In this document: one piece after another, positions 1 to 7,660 of the stretch | How positions within the stretch are numbered: the stretch's first letter is position 1 | How the letters are laid out: the number at the start of each line of letters is the position of its first letter | DNA from: Halanaerobium salsuginis | GTDB lineage: Bacteria > Bacillota > Halanaerobiia > Halanaerobiales > Halanaerobiaceae | Assembly: GCF_900114545.1 (NCBI RefSeq) | Contig: NZ_FOTI01000024.1 | Coordinates: 1 to 47,843 of the forward strand | Direction: 5' to 3' | DNA length: 47,843 bases | The notes under the pieces: model-generated | Told to the model about the DNA's origin: nothing | The model's input: only the letters and a program-made list of their open reading frames with translations | The model's database searches: none | Position numbers and translations under genes: made by a program

Positions 1-215
1 AGTCTAATAACTGTTTTTTTATCTCGAAGAGAAGTATCCTGAATCATTTGAGTTTTTCTATCATGAATCTTTTCTGCTTTTTTGCCGCAGACAGGACATT
101 TAACATGATCTATTTTATAGTCAGCTACAAAAACTAAATATTCCTCCGTTTTAATTAAATCTGTTGCAACTAGGTCTGGTAAATCCATTAAATCTGTGAT
201 AAGATTATTATGCAT
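1..215 (-). CDS. ISL3 family transposase, N-terminal fragment
   Basis: An open frame starts at ATG 215-213 and runs off the window edge, giving 71 codons. A good ribosome site (AAAGGAG) lies 8 bases upstream of the start. The product begins MHNNLITDLMDLPDL and has a zinc-finger-like CPVCGKK segment near residues 40-46, followed by a basic stretch (KIHDRKTQMIQDTSLRDKK). This is the layout of the N-terminal zinc-binding domain of ISL3 (IS204/IS1001/IS1096/IS1165) transposases. The DDE catalytic domain lies beyond the window, so whether the gene is intact cannot be judged. Confidence 0.72.
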   Translation of the reverse strand, partial: MHNNLITDLMDLPDLVATDLIKTEEYLVFVADYKIDHVKCPVCGKKAEKIHDRKTQMIQDTSLRDKKTVIR

Positions 216-251
216 TTGCTTGACTCCTTTATTGAATTTTTGGTGTTGTAA

Positions 252-271
252 CTATTTAATTCAACGGAGCC
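252..271. repeat. Terminal inverted repeat of the ISL3-like element (one copy)
   Basis: The bases here read GGCTCCGTTGAATTAAATAG on the minus strand, starting at the outer end (271). They have the GGCTC start typical of ISL3 ends and sit about 40 bases upstream of the transposase start. Only one of the two ends is in the window, so pairing with a partner repeat could not be tested. Confidence 0.6.
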
Positions 272-402
272 AGGCAAATGCCTTTTTTATTTAGATATTT
301 TTAGATTTACAGTTTTTTCTTCACAACATTAATTATACAACCAATAATTATTAGCAGAAGATTGCAGAAAAGTTAATATCAAGTTAAGTTTTATAAAAAA
401 AC

Positions 403-424
403 CCATAATCTATACAGATTATGG
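403..424 (-). terminator. Intrinsic terminator after the glyoxalase gene
   Basis: A 9-bp perfect stem (CCATAATCT / AGATTATGG, 4-base loop) is followed on the minus strand by GTTTTTTTATAAAAC. It lies 44 bases past the stop codon of the glyoxalase gene. The rest of 272-467 shows no gene. Confidence 0.8.
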
Positions 425-467
425 ATCTAATAAAAACTATTATTTTGTAATTTTATGGTACTTTAAA

Positions 468-851
468 TTATTTAGCTATAATTTCAGTTCGATAACCATC
501 TGGATCAGTTAAAAAATAATAGCTATTTGAATTACCAGTTAAACTTTTTAAATCTCCAACTTGATAACCAGCTTTCTGATGACGCTGATAAGACTTTTCT
601 AAATCAGCAACTTTAACAGCAATGTGACTGTAACCATTACCAATAGTATAAGGTTCTTCTTGATCATAATTATAAGTTAGTTCTAACTCAAAACTTTCTG
701 CCTGGTCAGTTAAATAAACCAGTGTAAATTTAGCTTCTGGAAAATCTTTACGACAAGTTTCTTTTAAATTTAAAGCATCTTCATAAAATTTTATGGATTT
801 TTTAAGATCCATAACTCGAATACAAGAATGAACAAAATTATAATTTTGCAT
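468..851 (-). CDS. gloA: Lactoylglutathione lyase (glyoxalase I) family protein
   Basis: A 127-residue single-domain member of the VOC/glyoxalase I family, which isomerises the hemithioacetal of methylglyoxal and a thiol to an S-lactoyl thioester in the cytoplasm. The four expected metal ligands are visible: H8 (FVHSCIRV), E57 (FELELTY), H76 (GYSHIAV) and E123 (YRTEIIAK), at almost the same spacing as in E. coli GloA. Length is typical for the family. It is transcribed away from gpx-ohrR from its own promoter and ends at its own terminator. The thiol cofactor in this organism is unknown, so glutathione dependence is family knowledge only; another VOC substrate is possible. Confidence 0.85.
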   Translation of the reverse strand: MQNYNFVHSCIRVMDLKKSIKFYEDALNLKETCRKDFPEAKFTLVYLTDQAESFELELTYNYDQEEPYTIGNGYSHIAVKVADLEKSYQRHQKAGYQVGDLKSLTGNSNSYYFLTDPDGYRTEIIAK

Positions 852-876
852 TATATCACTACTCCTTTCTTTTCTA

Positions 877-905
877 ATTATAAATTTTAATCTTCAAAAA
901 TGCAA
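877..905 (-). promoter_or_regulatory. Sigma-A-type promoter of the glyoxalase gene
   Basis: On the minus strand TTGCAT (905-900) and TATAAT (882-877) are separated by exactly 17 bases, 26 bases before the start codon. It is divergent from the gpx promoter, whose -35 box starts 45 bases away. Confidence 0.7.
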
Positions 906-949
906 ACTGTTTTCTGAGTAGTCAATAATTATTCATTATAAATTTAAAG

Positions 950-978
950 TTGACAATTTTTTTTAAAAGTGGTATATT
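950..978 (+). promoter_or_regulatory. Sigma-A-type promoter of gpx-ohrR
   Basis: TTGACA (950-955) and TATATT (973-978) are separated by exactly 17 bases. The predicted start of transcription (about 985) falls inside the 15-bp tandem repeat at 980-1009, which suits a repressor site. Confidence 0.8.
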
Positions 979-979
979 G

Positions 980-1009
980 ATTGTATCAAATTAAATTGTA
1001 TCAAATTAA
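980..1009. repeat. 15-bp perfect tandem repeat at the gpx start site, candidate OhrR operator
   Basis: The unit ATTGTATCAAATTAA occurs twice head to tail (980-994, 995-1009), directly downstream of the -10 box and ending just before the ribosome site. Across the junction it gives TATCAAATTAAATTGTA, which resembles the AT-rich palindromic sites bound by OhrR repressors (TACAATT-AATTGTA type) but is an imperfect match. Binding by the OhrR encoded downstream is inferred from position and sequence. Confidence 0.55.
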
Positions 1010-1025
1010 ATTAGGAGGAATTAAA

Positions 1026-1571
1026 ATGAATATTTATGATTTTAAAGCTAAACTTAATAATGGCCAGGAAAAAAAGCTGGCTGACTTCAAAGGAGAAGTA
1101 TTATTAATTGTTAATACAGCAAGTAAATGTGGATTTACACCTCAATACGAAGGACTTGAAAAATTATATCAAGAACATAATGAAGCCGGTTTTGAAGTGC
1201 TCGGTTTCCCCTGTAATCAATTTTTAGAACAAGATCCAGGCAATAACGAAGAAATTAAACAATTTTGTAAAATCAACTATGGAGTAACTTTTCCCCTATT
1301 TGCTAAAGTTGAAGTTAATGGAGAAAATGCTCACCCTCTCTTTAATTATTTAAAAGAAAATGCACCTGATCATGGTTTTGAAGAAGACAAAGAAATGTCA
1401 GCAAAACTAAAAGAAATTTTAACTGAACACTATCCATCTTATTTAGAAAATCATGAAATTCGCTGGAATTTTACTAAATTTTTAATTGATAAAGATGGTA
1501 ACATTGTAGATAGATTTGAACCAACAGTTGAACCTGAAGAAATGGAAGCCAGGATTAAATCATTACTTTAA
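1026..1571 (+). CDS. Cysteine-type glutathione/thioredoxin peroxidase (GPx family)
   Basis: A 181-residue thiol peroxidase of the GPx family that reduces hydroperoxides. The start is ATG 1026, preceded by TAGGAGGAA; an in-frame upstream ATG lies in the tandem repeat without a ribosome site. Catalytic residues are visible: peroxidatic C35 (NTASKCGFT; codon TGT, not a selenocysteine TGA), Q65 (FPCNQF), and W147/N148 (WNFTKFLI). C81 (QFCKINYG) lies where thioredoxin-dependent members keep the resolving cysteine, so thioredoxin is the likelier reductant. It is followed 29 bases later by an OhrR-type regulator in the same operon, which suggests induction by organic peroxides. Confidence 0.9.
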   Translation: MNIYDFKAKLNNGQEKKLADFKGEVLLIVNTASKCGFTPQYEGLEKLYQEHNEAGFEVLGFPCNQFLEQDPGNNEEIKQFCKINYGVTFPLFAKVEVNGENAHPLFNYLKENAPDHGFEEDKEMSAKLKEILTEHYPSYLENHEIRWNFTKFLIDKDGNIVDRFEPTVEPEEMEARIKSLL

Positions 1572-1600
1572 ATTTAATTTTTAAATAGGGAGGTAGTTAA

Positions 1601-2059
1601 ATGAAAACTGATGAGAATAAAAAAAAGACTCCACCAGAACTTAAGCTCGATAATCAACTTTGTTTTAGCATATATGCTGCTTCCCGGGCCATAGTTAATC
1701 TCTATCGACCTTTATTAGACGAATTAGGCTTAACTTATACTCAATATATAACTATGCTGGTACTCTGGGAAGAAAAAGAAATCACCATTAAATCACTGGG
1801 ACAAAAGCTTTTTTTAGATTCTGGAACTCTAACACCTTTAGTAAAAAAACTTATTAAAAGTGGTTATTTGAGCAAAAAGAGATCGATTAAGGATCAGCGA
1901 GTTGTATTAGTTAGTTTAACTAAAAAAGGTTTAGAATTACGCCAGAAAGCACGTTGTATTCCAGCTGAAATTCTTAAGACAACTAGATTAACCGCTTCTG
2001 AAGCGTCTGAACTTCGTGAAAAATTAAAAAGCTTCCACCATAAAATGATGAAAGCTTAA
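1601..2059 (+). CDS. ohrR: OhrR-type MarR family organic-peroxide-sensing repressor
   Basis: A 152-residue winged-helix regulator of the MarR family. The N-terminal stretch LDNQLCFSIYAASR carries C21, equivalent to the peroxide-sensing cysteine C15 of B. subtilis OhrR; Y35 and Y46 match the two tyrosines that hydrogen-bond it. The recognition region DSGTLTPLVKKL and the wing RSIKDQRVVLVSLT are typical. A second cysteine, C119, might make it a 2-Cys type; that is inference. It is cotranscribed with gpx and probably represses the operon through the repeat at 980-1009. OhrR usually controls ohr; here the partner is a GPx-type peroxidase. Its 3' end carries the terminator of the convergent pyr operon. 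Confidence 0.9.
   Translation: MKTDENKKKTPPELKLDNQLCFSIYAASRAIVNLYRPLLDELGLTYTQYITMLVLWEEKEITIKSLGQKLFLDSGTLTPLVKKLIKSGYLSKKRSIKDQRVVLVSLTKKGLELRQKARCIPAEILKTTRLTASEASELREKLKSFHHKMMKA
2029..2057 (-). terminator. Intrinsic terminator of the pyr operon, inside the 3' end of ohrR
   Basis: Read on the minus strand, a 12-bp stem (AAGCTTTCATCA / TGGTGGAAGCTT, two G-U pairs, 5-base loop) is followed by TTTAATTTTT. It starts 14 bases after the pyrE stop codon and lies wholly inside the last codons of the convergent ohrR gene. Confidence 0.75.
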
Positions 2060-2070
2060 ACTTAAATAAT

Positions 2071-2643
2071 TCAATTTTCCTTACTTCCCGGTCTTGTGAT
2101 CGGGATTTCTTTTTGACATAATTTACAATGATTAGCTTTATAAGATTTAATATCAATCGGCAGCAGTGCTTTAAAAGGATAGTTAAATTCAACCAGGCCA
2201 TTACTGCGATCAACAATAGAACTAATCCCGACAATCTCAACATTCATTTTTTCTAAAAGATCTAATAATTCTTTAACTGATCCCCCAGTTGTAACGACAT
2301 CTTCAACAACTAATACCTTTTCACCTGCATTAAGTTCAAAACCCCGCCTAATTTTCATTTCTCCATTTTTTCGTTCACTAAATAAAGAACGAACTCCAAG
2401 TTGTTCTGCTACTACATAAGACAAAACAACTCCTCCCAGAGCTGGACCGATAACTAAATCTATATTTTGGCCCTGCCATTTAACAGCTATTTCTGCTGCT
2501 AATTTTGCTGCATGGTTGGGATGCTGAAGAACTTTTGCACACTGCATATAAATATCTGCATGCCTGCCAGAACTTAAAACAAAGTGTCCCTGTTGAATTA
2601 CATTTGTTGCTTCTAACAGCTGCCTAATTTCTTTCTTTTTCAT
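2071..2643 (-). CDS. pyrE: Orotate phosphoribosyltransferase
   Basis: A 190-residue enzyme that transfers phosphoribose from PRPP to orotate to give OMP, the fifth step of UMP synthesis. The PRPP-binding signature LVVEDVVTTGGS is at residues 111-122. FSERKNGEMKIRRGF (88-102) is the flexible-loop region. The C terminus has a CxxC pair (NHCKLCQKE) typical of the longer PyrE form. It starts at ATG 2643 after GAGGAG and is the last gene of the pyr operon, 26 bases after pyrD. Transcription ends in a hairpin inside ohrR. Confidence 0.95.
   Translation of the reverse strand: MKKKEIRQLLEATNVIQQGHFVLSSGRHADIYMQCAKVLQHPNHAAKLAAEIAVKWQGQNIDLVIGPALGGVVLSYVVAEQLGVRSLFSERKNGEMKIRRGFELNAGEKVLVVEDVVTTGGSVKELLDLLEKMNVEIVGISSIVDRSNGLVEFNYPFKALLPIDIKSYKANHCKLCQKEIPITRPGSKEN
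2086..2105 (+). terminator. Intrinsic terminator of gpx-ohrR, inside the 3' end of pyrE
   Basis: A 7-bp stem (TCCCGGT / ATCGGGA, one G-U pair, 6-base loop) is followed by TTTCTTTTT on the plus strand. It lies 26 bases past the ohrR stop codon, within the last codons of convergent pyrE (residues RPGSKEN region). Confidence 0.72.
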
Positions 2644-2669
2644 ATTAAATCACTCCTCGTATAAGATAG

Positions 2670-3632
2670 CTACTGATGAGCAGCTCCAATTAATGAACTT
2701 AGTTTATTAAGCTGATGTTTTTTTAAATAATCTTTAATTTCAGCCAAAATTCGTAAAGCTGCAGCTGGCTCTCTCAGGTTAATACTGCCCAGACCAACTG
2801 CTGTAGCACCTGCCAGCAAAAATTCTATTACATCACTTCCTGAGCAGATTCCTCCCAAACCAATAATTGGAATTGTCAATTTTTGATAACTCTGATAAAC
2901 CATTTTAACAGCTATTGGCTTAATTGCTGGACCAGATAGCCCCCCATAAGTATTGGCCAGTAATGGTTTTTGCTTTTCAATGTCGATTTTCATTGCACTT
3001 AATGTATTAATTAAGGCTACAGCATCTGCCCCAGCTTCTTCTGCTGCCAGAGCAGTTGTAGTTATATCAGTAATATTTGGTGTCAGTTTAACAATTATAT
3101 AACCTGGATAAACCTGCTTAATCTTTCTGGTGATTTGAAAAACATTTTCAGGATCGGTGCCAAAAATCATTCCCCCACCTTTAATGTTAGGACAGGATAA
3201 GTTAACTTCTAGACCACTAATCTCTTTTTGTTCAGCTAATTTAATTGCTATATTGACAAAATCATCGGCCTGATAACCAGAAATATTAGCTAAAATGGGT
3301 AGATTATACTGAGCTGTTTCAGGAAGTTTTTTAGCAATAAATTGATCTACACCAGGGTTTTCAAGTCCAATTGAATTGATTATACCAGCAGCACTTTCTG
3401 CAATACGCGGTGTTTTGTTGCCTGGCTGAGCCTGCAGAGTAATACCCTTAGTAGTAAATGCTCCTAACTGATTAAGGTCAAAAAATTTAGCTAACTCATG
3501 ACCATTACCACAGGTTCCAGAAGCAGTTATTAAAGGATTTTTCAATTTTAAATGAGAGCCATTCTTTGCTTTTAAAACAGTAGCTAGATCAATTTTTTCT
3601 GTTAAATCAGTTGCTGATTGTTGCTTATTCAT
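2670..3632 (-). CDS. pyrD: Dihydroorotate dehydrogenase B, catalytic subunit (class 1B)
   Basis: A 320-residue FMN enzyme oxidising dihydroorotate to orotate. NPLITASGTCGNG (32-44), the catalytic-cysteine motif NLSCPNIKGGG (C147), GLSGPAIKP, and the FMN phosphate-binding GLGGICSGSD are all present. C147 as general base is the class 1 hallmark, and the adjacent pyrK makes this the NAD-dependent 1B form, a heterotetramer with PyrK. The N terminus carries about 15 extra residues before the usual start of the fold. Its start codon overlaps the end of pyrK by 8 bases, indicating translational coupling. Confidence 0.95.
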   Translation of the reverse strand: MNKQQSATDLTEKIDLATVLKAKNGSHLKLKNPLITASGTCGNGHELAKFFDLNQLGAFTTKGITLQAQPGNKTPRIAESAAGIINSIGLENPGVDQFIAKKLPETAQYNLPILANISGYQADDFVNIAIKLAEQKEISGLEVNLSCPNIKGGGMIFGTDPENVFQITRKIKQVYPGYIIVKLTPNITDITTTALAAEEAGADAVALINTLSAMKIDIEKQKPLLANTYGGLSGPAIKPIAVKMVYQSYQKLTIPIIGLGGICSGSDVIEFLLAGATAVGLGSINLREPAAALRILAEIKDYLKKHQLNKLSSLIGAAHQ

Positions 3633-4404
3633 CTAACTCTACCTCCCCTAGTTTAAAAACTGGCCCTTCAATACAGGCACGTTTTCTAGTTAGAGGTGAT
3701 TCTACACTCTGACAGCTGCAGGAAAGACAGATACCAATTCCGCAACCCATCCTTTTTTCAACCGATAATTCCCCATCTATATTCCTTGCTAAAGCTTCTT
3801 TTTCTACAGCAAGCAGCATTTTTTCAGGACCACATACATAAATGAAGTCCGCTTTATTAGCAGGTAAATTTTTTAACCAGAGCTGTAAAGCAGTTCCCTT
3901 AAAATCAAGTTTTTCTGCCATTGCAGTTAGCTTAATTGAACATTTTAATTCACTAAACTTCTGCTGAAAAAAGTTTAGTTCTGTTTTAGTCTCAGCACCT
4001 AAATAGATACTTAACTGCTGTTGATCAGCAAGAACTCTAGCTAGATAATAAAGAGGGGCAATTCCAATTCCCCCACCAATTAAGTGCAGACTTTTTTTGT
4101 TTTCTGGTAGAGTAAAACCTTTGCCCAGCGGACCAAGCAAATCAAGGCTATCTCCTACTTTAAAGCTGCTTAAAATCTCTGTTCCCCGCCCAACTACTCG
4201 ATAAACAAAAGTTAACTGCTGACTAACTGGATTAAAATCAAAAACACTAAAGGGACGTCTTAAAAAAGGATCTTTGCTTTTTAGTTTATTAACTTTTAGA
4301 TTAAAGAATTGACCTGGCTGCGGCTGTTCTATTAATTTATCAGCTTTTATAATAATTTCATAAATTTTAGGGCCAACAAGTCGATTAGCTATTATTTTAA
4401 ACAT
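3625..4404 (-). CDS. pyrK: Dihydroorotate dehydrogenase B, electron-transfer subunit
   Basis: A 259-residue FAD/[2Fe-2S] subunit that passes electrons from PyrD's FMN to NAD. It has an N-terminal FAD-binding beta barrel (RRPFSVFDF region), a NAD-binding fold (GGGIGIAPLYYLA), and a C-terminal cluster with the cysteine pattern of this family: GCGIGICLSCSC then ACIEGPVF. I chose ATG 4404 (MFKIIANRL) because GAGGAGG lies 5 bases upstream; a longer reading to 4431 has no ribosome site. It lies between pyrF and pyrD, overlapping pyrD. Confidence 0.94.
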   Translation of the reverse strand: MFKIIANRLVGPKIYEIIIKADKLIEQPQPGQFFNLKVNKLKSKDPFLRRPFSVFDFNPVSQQLTFVYRVVGRGTEILSSFKVGDSLDLLGPLGKGFTLPENKKSLHLIGGGIGIAPLYYLARVLADQQQLSIYLGAETKTELNFFQQKFSELKCSIKLTAMAEKLDFKGTALQLWLKNLPANKADFIYVCGPEKMLLAVEKEALARNIDGELSVEKRMGCGIGICLSCSCQSVESPLTRKRACIEGPVFKLGEVELDE

Positions 4405-4495
4405 CTTTTCCTCCTCATAACCAGCCTTCAAAATTGTTAGAGCTAGTTTTGAAATTTAACTTTTTTCGCTCAACTATTAGCAAAGTTGACTAGCT

Positions 4496-5404
4496 TTATT
4501 TTAGACTAAGAACTGCATTAATTTCAGTCCGCATTTCCCGGGCAGCTGCTCGAGCTGCTTCAGCATAATTTTCTGCTCCATAATTTTTATAAGCAGCTGC
4601 TCTATAAGCAAAATTTATACCTCGTGAAGAATTTATAATTGCTCCCTGTCCTTGACTATCAAAACCAGCTTTAATATCTAAGGCTCCGCCTCCCTGAGCA
4701 CCATAACCAGGAATCAAAAAGAATGTTTGCGGCAGTTGTTTTCTGATTGCAGCTAACTCAGCTGGATAAGTAGCGCCTACCACAGCTGCTAAATTAGAAT
4801 AACCACATTCCCCTAGATAAGGCTCACCTAATTCTGCCAGAAAATCACCAACAGCTTGATAAAACAGCTTACCGTTTGCTAATTTTAAATCTTGTAAATC
4901 AACTGCAGAAGGATTGGAAGTTCTTAATAAAGCAAAAGCGCCTTTATTTTTATTTTTTAAAAAAGGCAAGATACCATCTCTACCTAAATAAGGATTTATA
5001 GTAATCGCATCAGCAGCAGTTTCTTTAGCAAAATAAGCTTCTGCATAGGCTGCTGCTGTTGATCCAATATCATTTCGCTTTGCATCTAATAAGACAAGCA
5101 GGCCCTCTGTTTGTGCTTTTTTTATTAATTTTTTGAGTACTTTAAAGCCAGCTGAGCCAAGCTTCTCATAAAAAGCAATCTGTGGTTTAACTACCGCTGT
5201 AAAATCGGCTACTGCAGCTAAAATATCCTGATTAAACTTCAGAACTGCTGCTGCAATTTCTACTTGATTTGCTGCTTGATCCTGCAAAAGTTCAGGATCG
5301 AGCACTGTCTCAGGTAATAATTCAAGGTGCGGATCTAAGCCAACACAAATTCTGGAATTCTTTGCTATCATTTTTTCCTGTAGTTGATCAATAAATAATT
5401 TCAT
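4496..5404 (-). CDS. pyrF: Orotidine 5'-phosphate decarboxylase (type 2)
   Basis: A 302-residue TIM-barrel enzyme that decarboxylates OMP to UMP, the last step. The active-site motif DAKRNDIGSTAAAYA identifies it, and its length (about 300 rather than 230) marks the longer type 2 (PyrF2/mycobacterial-type) subfamily. RICVGLDPH near the N terminus and the phosphate-binding segment IPGYGAQGGGA fit. ATG 5404 is chosen (GGGAGGG upstream); a longer frame to 5425 lacks a ribosome site. It overlaps the end of pyrC by 17 bases. Confidence 0.94.
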   Translation of the reverse strand: MKLFIDQLQEKMIAKNSRICVGLDPHLELLPETVLDPELLQDQAANQVEIAAAVLKFNQDILAAVADFTAVVKPQIAFYEKLGSAGFKVLKKLIKKAQTEGLLVLLDAKRNDIGSTAAAYAEAYFAKETAADAITINPYLGRDGILPFLKNKNKGAFALLRTSNPSAVDLQDLKLANGKLFYQAVGDFLAELGEPYLGECGYSNLAAVVGATYPAELAAIRKQLPQTFFLIPGYGAQGGGALDIKAGFDSQGQGAIINSSRGINFAYRAAAYKNYGAENYAEAARAAAREMRTEINAVLSLK

Positions 5405-6695
5405 TTCTTCCCTCCCGATCATCATAAACTAGTTTACCAGCTACAAAAGTCATTTCATTTTTCCCAGAAAGCTGCCAACCATTAAAAGGAGTATTTTTAC
5501 CTTTTGATTTAAATTTATTTTTATCAATAGTCCAATTATGCTCTGGATTAAAAATTAAGAAATCAGCTCTTGCTCCAACTTTTAATCCTTCTGCTTCAAT
5601 AGCAAGAACTTGAGCTGGGTTATAGTAATACATTCTTAATAGATCATCCCAGTTAATTAAATCAGTTTTAATAAAATTATCATAAAGTAAAGCTAAAGCA
5701 GTTTCCAGACCTGAAATACCAAAAGCTGCATAATCAAATTCACCTAGTTTATCTTCATATGTATGAGGAGCATGATCAGTAGCTAAAATATCTATTTCCC
5801 CGTTTTTTAAAGCATTAACAAGTTCCTGCCTATCTTTTTCGGAACGCAGGGGTGGATGAACTTTCATAACAGGATCATAATCTTTTACTGCCTGGTCAGT
5901 TAACAGAAGGTGGTGAGGTGTAACTTCAAAACTTAACTTAACTCCCCGGGCTCTGGCCTCTTTAACTAGATTTAAACTTCCAGCAGTGCTTAAATGAGCT
6001 AAATGAAGGTGAACACCAGTCATTTCAGCTAAGATAATATCTCGAGCTACCATTATCTCCTCTGCAGCTGCAGGAATTCCCTGCAGGCCGAAAATTGTTG
6101 AATAATAGCCTTCGTGCATAACTCCATCTCGAGAAAGATTTTTATCTTCACAGTGATCAATTATTGGCAGCTCAAAAGCAGCTGCATACTCCATTGCTCG
6201 CCGCATTATTTCTGAATTCATGACTGGATTACCATCATCAGAAAGTGCTTTTGCCCCCGCCCGGGCCAATGTTCCAATTTCTGAAAGTTTCTCTCCCTGG
6301 CTGGTCTGGGTTATACTACCAATTGGATAAATTCTAACTGCTGCTTTAGCAGCTTTTAGTTTAAGCTGTTCAATTACAGCTGGATTATCTGCTACAGGAC
6401 TAGTATTTGGCATAGCTGCTACTGCCGAATATCCTCCCGCTGCTGCTGCTTCTGCCCCAGTTTTAATTGTTTCTTTTTCTTCAAAACCTGGTTCTCTAAG
6501 ATGCGTATGGATATCGATTAGAGCCGGAATAACTACTTTACCAGCTGCATCAATTACTTCTAAATTATTGATGCCAGAATCTGATATTAGTGGTTCAATT
6601 GCCGCTATTTTTTCGTTATTTACTAAAATATCATATTTACCCTGTTTATCATTTTGAGCATCATATACCATAGCATTTTTAATTAATCTGTTCAT
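5388..6695 (-). CDS. pyrC: Dihydroorotase (class I)
   Basis: A 435-residue zinc amidohydrolase that cyclises carbamoyl aspartate to dihydroorotate. Metal and substrate motifs are in order: DIHTHLREPG, ALSDDGNPV, DHCEDKNLS, HLHLAHLST and ATDHAPH. Length and motifs match bacterial class I dihydroorotases of pyr operons. The start codon lies within the end of pyrB (17-base overlap), and its own end overlaps pyrF, so three genes are tightly coupled. Confidence 0.95.
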   Translation of the reverse strand: MNRLIKNAMVYDAQNDKQGKYDILVNNEKIAAIEPLISDSGINNLEVIDAAGKVVIPALIDIHTHLREPGFEEKETIKTGAEAAAAGGYSAVAAMPNTSPVADNPAVIEQLKLKAAKAAVRIYPIGSITQTSQGEKLSEIGTLARAGAKALSDDGNPVMNSEIMRRAMEYAAAFELPIIDHCEDKNLSRDGVMHEGYYSTIFGLQGIPAAAEEIMVARDIILAEMTGVHLHLAHLSTAGSLNLVKEARARGVKLSFEVTPHHLLLTDQAVKDYDPVMKVHPPLRSEKDRQELVNALKNGEIDILATDHAPHTYEDKLGEFDYAAFGISGLETALALLYDNFIKTDLINWDDLLRMYYYNPAQVLAIEAEGLKVGARADFLIFNPEHNWTIDKNKFKSKGKNTPFNGWQLSGKNEMTFVAGKLVYDDREGRNEIIY

Positions 6696-7620
6696 TATTT
6701 GCCTCCCTACCTGCTAAAAGGTAAAGCAGTGCCATTCTAATTGCAACTCCATTTCGTACCTGTTCGGTAATTACAGACTGCTGACTATCAGCAACTGAAC
6801 TCTCAATTTCAATACCTCTATTCATTGGTCCAGGATGCATAACTAAAGCTTTTTTACCTATTTTATCTAAGCGTTTTTCATTCATTCCATATATTTCTCG
6901 ATACTCACGCAAGGATGGGAAAAGGCCTGCTTCCTGACGTTCTAATTGAATTCTTAAAATATTAACTACATCAGTTTCTTGCAAAGCCTGATCAAGATCT
7001 GTATAAACTTTAACTCCCATCTTTTCTATTTCCAGAGGAATTAATGTCTGCGGACCAGCTACACTAACTTTAGCTCCTAACTTTTTTAATCCCCAGATAT
7101 TAGATCTTGCTACTCTGCTATGAGCGATATCTCCAATAATTAACACTTTAACTCCCTCAATTTTACCTAACTTTTCACGAATAGTATACATATCAAGCAG
7201 AGCCTGGGTTGGATGAGCATGAGCTCCATCACCAGCATTTAGAACACTTGCCCTAATATTTTTAGCTAAAAATTGTGCAGCTCCTGCTGCACTATGTCTA
7301 ATTACAACTACATCTGCCCCCATTACTTCCATCGTTCGGGCTGTATCCAGCAGACTTTCTCCTTTAACAATACTGCTGGCTGATTTATTAATATTCATTA
7401 CATCAGCACTTAATCTTTTGGCTGCTAGATTAAAAGAAAATCTTGTTCTGGTACTTGGTTCAAAAAAAAGATTAATTACAGTTTTACCACGCAGAGTAGG
7501 TACTTTTTTTACACTTCTAGTTAAAACATCTTTCATTGCAACAGCAGTATTTAAAATTTCTTCAATTTCAGCGGCTGAACTATTATAAAGGCCCAAAAAG
7601 TCTTTTTTAGTTAAACTCAT
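6679..7620 (-). CDS. pyrB: Aspartate carbamoyltransferase, catalytic chain
   Basis: A 313-residue transcarbamoylase joining carbamoyl phosphate and aspartate. The carbamoyl-phosphate motif FEPSTRTRFSF, HAHPTQALLDMYTI and HPGPMNRGIEI are present. No pyrI regulatory chain is found nearby, in line with Gram-positive-type pyr operons where PyrR controls expression. It lies 40 bases after uraA and overlaps pyrC. The start at ATG 7620 follows GAGGA. Confidence 0.96.
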   Translation of the reverse strand: MSLTKKDFLGLYNSSAAEIEEILNTAVAMKDVLTRSVKKVPTLRGKTVINLFFEPSTRTRFSFNLAAKRLSADVMNINKSASSIVKGESLLDTARTMEVMGADVVVIRHSAAGAAQFLAKNIRASVLNAGDGAHAHPTQALLDMYTIREKLGKIEGVKVLIIGDIAHSRVARSNIWGLKKLGAKVSVAGPQTLIPLEIEKMGVKVYTDLDQALQETDVVNILRIQLERQEAGLFPSLREYREIYGMNEKRLDKIGKKALVMHPGPMNRGIEIESSVADSQQSVITEQVRNGVAIRMALLYLLAGREANNEQIN

Positions 7621-7660
7621 TTTGTATCCTCCTCAACTACTTAAACTGCTCAATCAATTA

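Larger units (their letters stand above)
1..271 (-). mobile_element. ISL3-like insertion sequence, 5' end only (cut by window edge)
   Basis: The left edge of the window lies inside an insertion sequence read on the minus strand. It consists of the first 71 codons of an ISL3-type transposase and about 56 bases of leader. The leader runs out to a terminal sequence that reads GGCTCCGTTGAATTAAATAG on the minus strand. Family termini of ISL3 elements typically begin GGCTC, so 271 is taken as the outer end. The 8 bases just outside (AGGCAAAT, 272-279) could be one copy of the 8-bp target duplication known for this family; the other copy is outside the window. Confidence 0.72.

Noticed and set aside
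1128-1130. Possible selenocysteine at the GPx active site
   Set aside because: The codon is TGT, so it is an ordinary cysteine-type enzyme.
1983-2243. Minus-strand open frame across ohrR and pyrE ends
   Set aside because: Overlaps two well-supported genes and contains a terminator stem; hydrophobic content is a reading-frame artefact.
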